This document shows positions 16,190-22,612 of a DNA stretch of 27,219 nucleotides, in pieces. Each line of letters opens with the position of its first letter. The stretch's first letter is position 1. Source of the DNA: a virus; IMG/VR virus record IMGVR_UViG_3300010389_000099, positions 1-27,219 of that record; one strand, 5' to 3'. Under the pieces are notes generated by a model that saw only the letters and a program-made list of their open reading frames with translations, had not been told where the DNA came from and searched no databases. A program made the translations under genes and the position numbers.

Positions 16190-16215
16190 AAAAGGGGCGT
16201 CCCGAAGGACGCCCC
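16190..16215 (-). terminator. Intrinsic terminator with UUCG tetraloop after the major capsid gene
   Basis: On the minus strand, a perfect 9-bp stem GGGGCGTCC / GGACGCCCC closes a TTCG loop (C-UUCG-G, an extra-stable tetraloop) and is followed by TTTT. It starts seven bases past the capsid stop at 16222. It should stop or weaken transcription so that the capsid block is transcribed more than the connector and tail genes. Confidence 0.88.
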
Positions 16216-16221
16216 CATCCG

Positions 16222-17214
16222 TTAGGCGACGATGGCGTCCCAGAAGTAACCGAGATCAGCCGAGACCAGTTTGTGATCGTAGTGCGAACGCGCACGGACC
16301 ACATCCATGTCTTCCTCGTCACGACGCTTCGTATCGACGACAAAACCGAACTGGTTGATGCCGCCGAGGTAGCCGGACCACGAGAACGTGTAGCCAGCCG
16401 CCGGGGTCATAATACCCGGAGCCGCCGGACGATACGTCAGCAGACACTTCTTGCCGAGGATGAACGAGTGAGCATTCGTGTCACCTTCCGCAGCCGTGTT
16501 CTGCACCGCTTCGCCGACCATGACCTCATCGACCTCGAAAATCTGCGCCAGCAGATTGAGCGAGGCGAGCGACGGTTGCGCGGTGGTCGCGCCGCCGTTA
16601 ATGCGGCCTTGGATGTCCGGGTGGTCGATCAGAGCCGAGTAAACCTCGCGGCCCATGACCATGACATTCGGCTTGATGCCGGTCGAACCGAGGACGGTAT
16701 CGATACCGGTACGAACGTCACCAATCGGGTCGCCGCTGGTCGTGTCGGACCACTGGATCGTTTCACCGGAAGCGGGAGACGATGCGACGCCCGTGACATC
16801 GGTCGTCCAGAGCGAGGTCGAGAAGAAGTTCGTGGTAAAGTCCACTTCCTTCTCGATCAGCATCTGGTGGGTCGCCAGAGCGGCAGCGAGACGGTCCGGC
16901 GGTGCGCCAGCGTCTGCGTTTGCTTTGGCCTGATCCGTGATCGGAACGGCAACGCCACGTTCTTCGCAGAAGTAGCTGTCGTTCGAGATCGCGAAGCCGA
17001 TTTCGGACACCCGCGTACCCGGAGCACGCTTTTGTGCGCCGTTGCGGTTAAAGTACCCACGGTCGAACGTGTAGTACTTGTCCGATTGCTTCATCACGGG
17101 GACGTTCTGGAACACCCGAGAGGAGACGAACGAAACAGGGTTCTGCAAGATTGCAACCGAGACGTTCGTGAGGGCTGCATCAATATGATAATCGCCCGGA
17201 GTTGGTTGAGCCAT
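16222..17214 (-). CDS. Major capsid protein
   Basis: This 330-aa protein has the size and position of an HK97-fold capsid protein. It begins MAQPTPGDYHIDAALTNVSVAILQNP, with FVSSRVFQNVPVMKQSDKYYTFDRGYF next, an E-loop-like stretch with ERGVAVPITDQAKANADA, a long central helix region (RLAAALATHQMLIEKEVDFTTNFF), and a P-domain with VMVMGREVYSALIDHPDIQGRI. The C-terminus ends with VRARSHYDHKLVSADLGYFWDAIVA. No long N-terminal delta domain is present, consistent with a separate scaffold protein. The start has AAGGAGG about 8-9 nt upstream, nearly perfect, as expected for a highly expressed gene, and a strong terminator follows it. Confidence 0.88.
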   Translation of the reverse strand: MAQPTPGDYHIDAALTNVSVAILQNPVSFVSSRVFQNVPVMKQSDKYYTFDRGYFNRNGAQKRAPGTRVSEIGFAISNDSYFCEERGVAVPITDQAKANADAGAPPDRLAAALATHQMLIEKEVDFTTNFFSTSLWTTDVTGVASSPASGETIQWSDTTSGDPIGDVRTGIDTVLGSTGIKPNVMVMGREVYSALIDHPDIQGRINGGATTAQPSLASLNLLAQIFEVDEVMVGEAVQNTAAEGDTNAHSFILGKKCLLTYRPAAPGIMTPAAGYTFSWSGYLGGINQFGFVVDTKRRDEEDMDVVRARSHYDHKLVSADLGYFWDAIVA

Positions 17215-17230
17215 CTTTCAGCCCTCCTTC

Positions 17231-17596
17231 TTACAGTGCGCCACGCGGCTGGAAGATCATCTCGATGATCCGACCGCTGGCACCGGTTTCGAGAGCGGTG
17301 CCGAGGATGATGTCACCGGAAGCGGCGTTGACCGCGTTCCCCGACGCATCCGAAGCGACCGCGCCGCCCCGCGTGACGGTTCCGCCACACTGGACTTTGA
17401 CTTTCCCGCCGATTGCGACTTCCGCAGCACGACCAGCCGCAGCCGGTTTGTTTTGCAGAACGCCGTCGGCAAGAGCACCGTCACCCGTCGGGTCAACCTG
17501 ACCGTCAGAGGCGACAGACACGAAGAAGAACTGCTTCGCGGACAAGTCCTGACCAGCCTCCAACGTGATGCAATACGGTTTGTCTTGAGTTGCCAT
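17231..17596 (-). CDS. Capsid decoration (cement) protein, DUF2190-like
   Basis: This 121-aa protein is made of short beta strands and Gly/Ala turns: CITLEAGQDLSAKQFFFVSVASDGQVDPTGDGALADGVLQNK, then AAEVAIGGKVKVQCGGTVTRGGAVASDASG and ALETGASGRIIEMI. This matches the DUF2190 type, small beta proteins beside the capsid gene that bind capsid surfaces as decoration or cement. It lies between scaffold and capsid protein and has its own strong Shine-Dalgarno (AAGGAGG, about 10 nt before ATG), consistent with a high copy number. Confidence 0.75.
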   Translation of the reverse strand: MATQDKPYCITLEAGQDLSAKQFFFVSVASDGQVDPTGDGALADGVLQNKPAAAGRAAEVAIGGKVKVQCGGTVTRGGAVASDASGNAVNAASGDIILGTALETGASGRIIEMIFQPRGAL

Positions 17597-17611
17597 GATG
17601 TGCGGCCCTCC

Positions 17612-18160
17612 TTACTGAGCGTGACGCTTGGCGAACAGTTCCGCCCCGCGACCCGACTTGGTGACTTCCGCATACGCTTCGTGATAGCTGACGCTTTTGT
17701 CCGAAGCATACGACTTCGCCAACTGATCGAGTTCTTCCAGCGCCGAGTTCTCCTCGGTGTTGGAGTGACCTTTCTCAGCCAGCGCCATGCTGAACGCTTT
17801 GTCGGCGGACTTCAGGATGTCCATCGCGCCGTCGATGCCTTCGGCAGCTTTCAGCAGTTTGGCTTTCGCGGCGACATCACCAGCAAGATGCGGCAGTTCG
17901 GCGTTCGCACGCTTCACCAGCGCGTCCGCTTCGCGGTCCGCTTCCATTTTGGCGAGAGCCGCGCCCTGTGCTTCGAGTGCTTTGAGCACCGGAGCCGGAA
18001 CGGCAGACTTCTCGATCTTCTCACCTTGGAACTCGATATACTCGACCTCCTCGGCACCTTTCGCGACTTTGGCAAGCGCCTCGTCACGTTCGGCGGTCAA
18101 CTGTTCAACCTGTTTCTTGAGGTCTTCCAGTTGCTCGCCCATCTTTTCCACATCAGACAT
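17612..18160 (-). CDS. Scaffold protein, short form from internal start
   Basis: Inside the longer frame, an in-frame ATG at 18160 has the best Shine-Dalgarno of the neighbourhood, AAGGAGG with 5 nt spacing (18166-18172). Starting here gives a 182-aa protein that opens with a coiled coil (MGEQLEDLKKQVEQLTAERDEALAKVAK) and is rich in Ala, Glu and Lys, with a basic C-terminus ending ELFAKRHAQ. This is the usual make-up of capsid scaffolds: a coiled-coil body and a basic C-terminal helix-turn-helix that touches the capsid protein. It would be the abundant form, like lambda Nu3 nested within gene C. Confidence 0.72.
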   Translation of the reverse strand: MSDVEKMGEQLEDLKKQVEQLTAERDEALAKVAKGAEEVEYIEFQGEKIEKSAVPAPVLKALEAQGAALAKMEADREADALVKRANAELPHLAGDVAAKAKLLKAAEGIDGAMDILKSADKAFSMALAEKGHSNTEENSALEELDQLAKSYASDKSVSYHEAYAEVTKSGRGAELFAKRHAQ

Positions 18161-18340
18161 ATCGTCCTCCTTGTTGTGGATGGGTGGATTGCCGGAAGCC
18201 CCGGCAGCTTCACGCGACTGGTCGCGTGTCTCGGCCCGCTTGAAGATCGACACCTTCGCATCGACGTTCGCAGGGTTATCAACGAGGCTGATTTCTTCGA
18301 GCATCAGCCCGGCCAACTTGTACTTATCCTTCGACGGCAT
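17612..18340 (-). CDS. Long form: protease C-terminal strand motif plus scaffold
   Basis: The 242-aa frame starts at an ATG overlapping the end of the protease gene by 17 bp, in the +1 frame, with GGAGGAAAGG upstream. Its first 36 residues contain LMLEEISLVDNPANVDAKVSIFKRA (EISLVDNPAN at about 16-25). That motif normally lies inside prohead proteases of the S78/XkdF type, after the catalytic serine, and is not a scaffold feature. The rest is the scaffold described under the short form. The long form is therefore either a separately translated partner that completes the protease or the 3' part of a frameshifted protease-scaffold fusion, as in lambda C/Nu3. A sequencing indel is the dull alternative. 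Confidence 0.7.
   Translation of the reverse strand: MPSKDKYKLAGLMLEEISLVDNPANVDAKVSIFKRAETRDQSREAAGASGNPPIHNKEDDMSDVEKMGEQLEDLKKQVEQLTAERDEALAKVAKGAEEVEYIEFQGEKIEKSAVPAPVLKALEAQGAALAKMEADREADALVKRANAELPHLAGDVAAKAKLLKAAEGIDGAMDILKSADKAFSMALAEKGHSNTEENSALEELDQLAKSYASDKSVSYHEAYAEVTKSGRGAELFAKRHAQ
18166..18172 (-). promoter_or_regulatory. Near-perfect Shine-Dalgarno for the internal scaffold start
   Basis: AAGGAGG on the minus strand, five bases before the in-frame ATG at 18160. It lies inside the longer reading frame and supports nested translation of the scaffold. Confidence 0.75.
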
Positions 18341-19661
18341 TTCGGATCGCCTTTCCTCCGATTGAGAACGCTTTGAGTTCGCCGGACTTCACTCGGCTCC
18401 AGATGTCATCGTCATGAACTTTCATGGCGATGATCCAGCCCTCTTGATCCGACTGGATGCCGAGCGCGTCTCCGATCTCTTTGGTGAGAGGTAGGCTGTG
18501 GATCACTTCGCCGACTTGGTCGCCGTCGTGCATCGCCTTCGCAACCCGAACGTCCATCATAAATTCATTCGCTGCCTTGACCAGCACGTCGGGTTCTATG
18601 CTGTCGCCCTGCGTGTCGTAGATTGGCTCGCCGCCTTTGCTAATCACAGACGCCCAGCCCCACACAACCCGCTGTTCTTCGTCGAACTTTACAATATCTG
18701 ACTTCATCTGACTAGACGATTTACCTACGACAGCCGACACAATAGCACGAATGGCACGCTCTAGCATAGCCCCAGTGTCCTCCTCTTGCTCATATGCGGC
18801 GCTCTCAACGCCTCCAAGGGCTGCAACCCGCTCAAGGTAGGCCTCATGCGTTGCCCCCGGCATATAGACCGCCTGCCCGTCCTGTTCGTGGACGTGGACG
18901 CCCTCCAGCCCCAACTCCATCGCCCGGCCACCGGCTTCGATTGGATCGGTGAATACGTCGTCCGACAAACGGCGCTTTTCGATCTGCATCTCTGCCTCTG
19001 CATCTGCCTTCGTCAGTTCGCTGACGCTAGCCCCTCGCTCCCACATCCGACATGACCAGTATCGGGCGCTGGTCTTGTCGGTCGCCGTGTCGCAGCTATG
19101 CCGCGACCGGAAGTTGGCACGCGCCTGTTCATCATCTCGACGAATTTCCATGTTCGGATCGCCGAACGTGACGCGCTTCACCTTGTCTCCGTCCTTCACG
19201 TAGACGCCGAACTTCTTGCTCGACCCTTTCGGGAGGCGGAACGGTTTATTCAGATCGACATCGCGGCCTTGGTATTGGGCTTTGCGTAAGGTCTCTACTT
19301 TGTGTCCTACTATCGTTCCTGTAGGCTCGCCCTCATCGTCGATTATTTCTATCTGGGCGGCAGGAGCATCTTTTGTTCCCGTGACCTTCACGTTCCCGTC
19401 AATCCCCGGCACGTCACCATCTGTAATGATACGACGCACAATTCCCCGAGCAATTCCTCCACTAGAAGACCACGAAACCCGCTGACCTACTCTGACCGAG
19501 TCTGCTTTCTTCACCGCAGCCCACGCCGAAGCGAATGCAACCTCCTCAGACTTTCCGGCCTCAAGTTGAGCGTTTACGACCGCCATAAACTGCCGCAGCT
19601 TGTCCGCTGGCAAGTTGTCCTTAACTGAGGAAGGCAGTTCGCTCGTTCTCTGATATGGCAT
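18324..19661 (-). CDS. Multi-domain XkdF-like (Peptidase_S78_2) prohead protease
   Basis: This 445-aa protein is built from modules. Residues 1-52 look like a ChaB domain (PYQRTSELPSSVKDNLP, SAWAAVKK). Residues 55-127 look like the small Tudor-type DUF2945 domain (VRVGQRVSWSSSGGIARGIVRRI). Residues about 160-207 have the phage head module VKRVTFGDPNMEIRRDD to RYWSCRMW. Residues 330-440 are the XkdF-like serine protease core: WGWASVISKGG, then KAMHDGDQVGEVIHS with candidate catalytic His378, and LKAFSIGGKA with candidate Ser433. The frame stops right after the serine segment, and the usual next motif (EISLVDNPAN) is in the overlapping +1 frame. I take ATG 19661 (TGATG overlap, GGAG 8 nt upstream) over GTG 19664. 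It should process scaffold and head proteins during maturation. The N-terminal half is A+T-richer. Confidence 0.8.
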   Translation of the reverse strand: MPYQRTSELPSSVKDNLPADKLRQFMAVVNAQLEAGKSEEVAFASAWAAVKKADSVRVGQRVSWSSSGGIARGIVRRIITDGDVPGIDGNVKVTGTKDAPAAQIEIIDDEGEPTGTIVGHKVETLRKAQYQGRDVDLNKPFRLPKGSSKKFGVYVKDGDKVKRVTFGDPNMEIRRDDEQARANFRSRHSCDTATDKTSARYWSCRMWERGASVSELTKADAEAEMQIEKRRLSDDVFTDPIEAGGRAMELGLEGVHVHEQDGQAVYMPGATHEAYLERVAALGGVESAAYEQEEDTGAMLERAIRAIVSAVVGKSSSQMKSDIVKFDEEQRVVWGWASVISKGGEPIYDTQGDSIEPDVLVKAANEFMMDVRVAKAMHDGDQVGEVIHSLPLTKEIGDALGIQSDQEGWIIAMKVHDDDIWSRVKSGELKAFSIGGKAIRNAVEG

Positions 19662-20416
19662 CACTCTGGCTCCGTATATCCAAACATTCCGGCGGTAATA
19701 GTTGCGGCTTTGTCATGATTAGCCGTAAACCCGACCCACTCACCCGCCGGGATGGGAAACGGGCCGAATTTAGGGAATGCTTCTGACGCATCTTGAATGG
19801 CGATACCAGCGACCGAATGCAAGTACCCATCATCCGCGAAGCTATCGCCGTTTATGAACGATGTCACAAGGCGCACGACTACTCTACTATCCGATGTTCC
19901 CGAAGCTGAACCAGAATACAAACCCGTCAGCATCAATCTTCGATTTGCTGGCACTCTCACAAGAGATGTATAGAACTGTAATTGACCCGCTGAAATTCGG
20001 GCATAAGTCGTTCCGCCATTTGTGAGTGTGACATTTCCCGCGACTGGACCACTCTTAGAATAAACATTGTTAATTGCGCGAATGTCCGTTGCTGTAGTCG
20101 TGACGGATGAAAGCCCGTTCAGCGTCAATGTTTCTGTTTCTTCGATTAGATCGCTGTTGAGGTATCTTATTAAAATTTCGCCAGTGTCGCTTGCCGAGGT
20201 GGAGACTGCGGTTAGTTGTATGCTGTTAGGAACCGTCAACGTTGTCGGCATCCCGGTATTCCATATGATCGTTGAACCGGACCCGATAACGTCTTTTTCT
20301 CCGAACGTGGTGAATGGAGATGTCGCGTTGACGCCACCTCTAGCAATTTCGGCGTCATTGTTCGTCCTCCAGAGGCGCTCGGTCCAGTTCGCCACAGGTT
20401 TGATCGTGTTAGCCAT
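19661..20416 (-). CDS. Uncharacterised beta-rich protein in the head gene cluster
   Basis: I do not recognise a named family. The 251-aa protein begins MANTIKPVANWTERLWRTNNDAEIARGG and is then dominated by Thr, Ser, Gly and Asn with alternating hydrophobic residues, for example IQLTAVSTSASDTGEILIRYLNSD and GPVAGNVTLTNGGTTYARI. It ends with PIPAGEWVGFTANHDKAATITAGMFGYTEPE, a layout typical of a jelly roll or other virion surface fold. No catalytic motif or signal peptide is seen. It has TGATG-type overlaps on both sides, so it is coupled into the head operon. Sampled lines are about 45% G+C against well over 60% in the MuF gene just upstream, which suggests later acquisition. A head surface or decoration role is inference. 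Confidence 0.6.
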   Translation of the reverse strand: MANTIKPVANWTERLWRTNNDAEIARGGVNATSPFTTFGEKDVIGSGSTIIWNTGMPTTLTVPNSIQLTAVSTSASDTGEILIRYLNSDLIEETETLTLNGLSSVTTTATDIRAINNVYSKSGPVAGNVTLTNGGTTYARISAGQLQFYTSLVRVPANRRLMLTGLYSGSASGTSDSRVVVRLVTSFINGDSFADDGYLHSVAGIAIQDASEAFPKFGPFPIPAGEWVGFTANHDKAATITAGMFGYTEPE

Positions 20417-20616
20417 CAGATCACCATCTCTCTAGGATCGAGGTCATCGTGCCATCCGTCCTTCGGCAGTCCGAAGTCCCTCGGCGTTAACTGCGACCCG
20501 CGCAACATCGCGTTCCGCATGAAGTCGTCGATCCGCACGAACTGTTCCTGTGTCAGTTGGCGACTGTCGTACATCCCATCGGGGAACATCTCCATGTAAT
20601 CGTCAAAGACGCTCAT
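20416..20616 (-). CDS. Small acidic protein overlapping the MuF-zincin gene end
   Basis: This gene encodes 66 aa, starting MSVFDDYMEMFPDGMYDSRQ and ending DDLDPREMVI. It is acidic and Met-rich, without a recognised domain. I choose the ATG at 20616 because it gives the compact protein, with GGAGG about 9 nt upstream (inside the MuF gene, whose stop it overlaps by 14 bp). The longer frame up to 20748 is read-through of MuF codons in another frame. The stop overlaps the next ATG as TGATG. It may be a small head protein; an inhibitor or immunity partner for the MuF-linked peptidase domain is an untested possibility suggested only by size, charge and overlap. Confidence 0.6.
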   Translation of the reverse strand: MSVFDDYMEMFPDGMYDSRQLTQEQFVRIDDFMRNAMLRGSQLTPRDFGLPKDGWHDDLDPREMVI

Positions 20617-22612
20617 TAGCTTCCTCCACAATCCGACGGAACGTCTTCGAGGTCCGGGGAAGGAACCGCTCGAAGATGGCAAGCTGCGTCTCGTTGCCAG
20701 ACGTGTACGCCTCGAACCAGTTGGCGAATATCTGGGTCGTGTGCCCATGATTGTATTTCTGCCGGTTAATCGTCTTTGTCTCGCCGATATAGTCAGCGAA
20801 GCTGTTGAACTTCTTGTAATACGATTTGCCGTGCCCGTATTTGTACGAGAATTTGACGTTCGTCGCTGCCTCGATGCTGTCGGACAGCCCTGACAGGATC
20901 GAGGCGTGTCCCTTAGACCAGTCGGTGTTCGCCATCAGGAGCGCATGGTCGTTCTTATCCCACGCAGTCAAAAAATTTGCCTGTCCATTTCTTTGGCCCA
21001 CATTGAAATTGGCATGCACTTGTTCCGGGAGTAGGCCGCGCTTCCGCACTTCGTCGTCGAAGTTCATACCTTCGTCCAGCTTTTTCCACAGCCCATCACG
21101 GTACTTCGTGTTCTTCTCGTCTAACGCACGCGCTCGTTCGGTGTCCTTGGCGTTGCCGTACCGCTGTGATCGGGTCTTCAGCAAGTCTTTCCCGTCTGCA
21201 CCGACGTCATCGACCGCCTCGAACGATATCCATCCCATACTGTCGCCGCGCAGTTGACGCTTCAACCGGCTGTCAACGTAGTGTCCGTATTCGTGCCGGA
21301 ATACCGTCTGGCCGGGGGCGCTGCCCGGATCGGGATGTTCGTAACCCATCTCGATGTAGTTCCTCGATGGGCTGTAAAAAGCGGTTTCTCCTCTGGTGTT
21401 CTCGATGCTCCCCAGCTTGTCCTCTAGGTTCTGCAAGAACTTCACCCGCGTTGCGTCTGTCTTCTCCATCGCCTTTTCCATCCACCGTTGCTCGTGGATC
21501 GGGCGTGTTGCCATGATCGCCGCCATACCACCAACGTCGGGCGTCGGGACAAGGGGGAGATCGGGCTGTACCGGCGGACGGTTCTCTCTGGGACGCAGCA
21601 ACTCCATCGAGACGATGCGGGAAAAGACCGTGCAGCGGCAGTTGATCGTGTTGTCCGGTCGAGCGTTCGGATCGCCGGGATACATGATCGGACCGAACCG
21701 GCTCTGGAACGGCTCGTCCTGCCCGACGCCGTTCTCATTGCCGGGAAGCTGCGGTATTTCGAGGTGTCCCATACGGGTCCGCTCGTCGAGGGTCGGCGTC
21801 CAGAACCGGCGCACCTGTTCCTTCGCGACTTTGCCCTCATCGATGTACGACTGGAACAGTTCGTGGTTCGCGCCGTTCAGGCTGCGGGTCGCCTCGGTTC
21901 GAGCGATGGTGCGTGACCTATAGGCGAGGTACTTCTGCCGGTAACGGTCCACCATGCCGTCGATCTGCTTCTGCGACAGCCGCTTCTGGTCGGCTATGGC
22001 GCGGCGCACCGCTCCGTCCGACCGCTTGTCGCGCAGTTCACGCTCCAACGCTGCCGGGTCCATCGTCTCCAGCGCCCTGCGGTAGTTCATCACCGCAGCC
22101 TCTTGCCGGGCTGTCAGACCGATGCTGTCCTTGATCCGGCGAGCCGTGTCGCGTGGGTTGATCCCGTTGACGGTGTCTTGTGCGACAATGGTGCGAATGA
22201 CCTCGCGGACATCGTTGCCAATCTCACGAATACGGGTGCCGCTGATCTGTTGGGCGTATGTCGCCAGACGAGGGTTCTGGCTGTCGAATACGAACTCGAT
22301 CTTGCGACCGTCCGGCCCCTCGACCGGAGGCTGCGCCCGAACCGCCAACTTCGCCCCGTCGCTGACTGCCTCGGAGATCGCCGCCCGAAACGCGATGAAG
22401 TCGTCGCCCTTGCCGACATCGAGGAGGTCGAGGATCGCGTTCGGCTTGCGTGCTTCGACTAGACGCTGGAGTTCCGCAGCCGTCTCACGGTCGCGGACAC
22501 GCTCCAAGGCATCTAGCAGCGCCCGTCGAATACGGCCTTCAGCACGCCGCGCAGCCCGGTCGAACAACTCTACCGTCTGCGAACCCGACAGTGCTTTGTG
22601 GATAAAGGTCAC
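20603..22612 (-). CDS. MuF-type minor head protein fused to a zincin-like metallopeptidase domain
   Basis: This 669-aa protein has two parts. The first about 340 residues are the MuF/SPP1 gp7 head morphogenesis domain: a helical N-terminus, ARTEATRSLNGANHELF, then RRFWTPTLDERTRMGHLE and NTINCRCTVF near 325. Residues about 365-669 are an added domain with TVFRHEYGHYVDSRLKR, where His440, Glu441 and His444 form a zinc HExxH motif. A second conserved-looking segment, HTTQIFANWFEAYTSGN, offers Glu634 as a possible third ligand. MuF proteins sit near the portal and can be ejected with DNA; MuF domains fused to toxin or enzyme domains are known in temperate phages. The start is GTG (GTGA overlap with the portal stop, GGAAGGG about 11 nt upstream). 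Substrate is unknown; an injected effector or a structural-processing role are both possible. Confidence 0.82.
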   Translation of the reverse strand: MTFIHKALSGSQTVELFDRAARRAEGRIRRALLDALERVRDRETAAELQRLVEARKPNAILDLLDVGKGDDFIAFRAAISEAVSDGAKLAVRAQPPVEGPDGRKIEFVFDSQNPRLATYAQQISGTRIREIGNDVREVIRTIVAQDTVNGINPRDTARRIKDSIGLTARQEAAVMNYRRALETMDPAALERELRDKRSDGAVRRAIADQKRLSQKQIDGMVDRYRQKYLAYRSRTIARTEATRSLNGANHELFQSYIDEGKVAKEQVRRFWTPTLDERTRMGHLEIPQLPGNENGVGQDEPFQSRFGPIMYPGDPNARPDNTINCRCTVFSRIVSMELLRPRENRPPVQPDLPLVPTPDVGGMAAIMATRPIHEQRWMEKAMEKTDATRVKFLQNLEDKLGSIENTRGETAFYSPSRNYIEMGYEHPDPGSAPGQTVFRHEYGHYVDSRLKRQLRGDSMGWISFEAVDDVGADGKDLLKTRSQRYGNAKDTERARALDEKNTKYRDGLWKKLDEGMNFDDEVRKRGLLPEQVHANFNVGQRNGQANFLTAWDKNDHALLMANTDWSKGHASILSGLSDSIEAATNVKFSYKYGHGKSYYKKFNSFADYIGETKTINRQKYNHGHTTQIFANWFEAYTSGNETQLAIFERFLPRTSKTFRRIVEEANERL

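Noticed and set aside
16105-17268. 387-codon plus-strand frame opposite the capsid gene
   Set aside because: It is antisense to the major capsid gene and the terminator, is very rich in Arg, and has no family pattern; it arises from the high-G+C codon use of the real gene.
17453-18376. 307-codon plus-strand frame opposite scaffold and decoration genes
   Set aside because: Low-complexity Arg/Leu/Phe-rich translation opposite well-supported genes, with no ribosome site or family signature.
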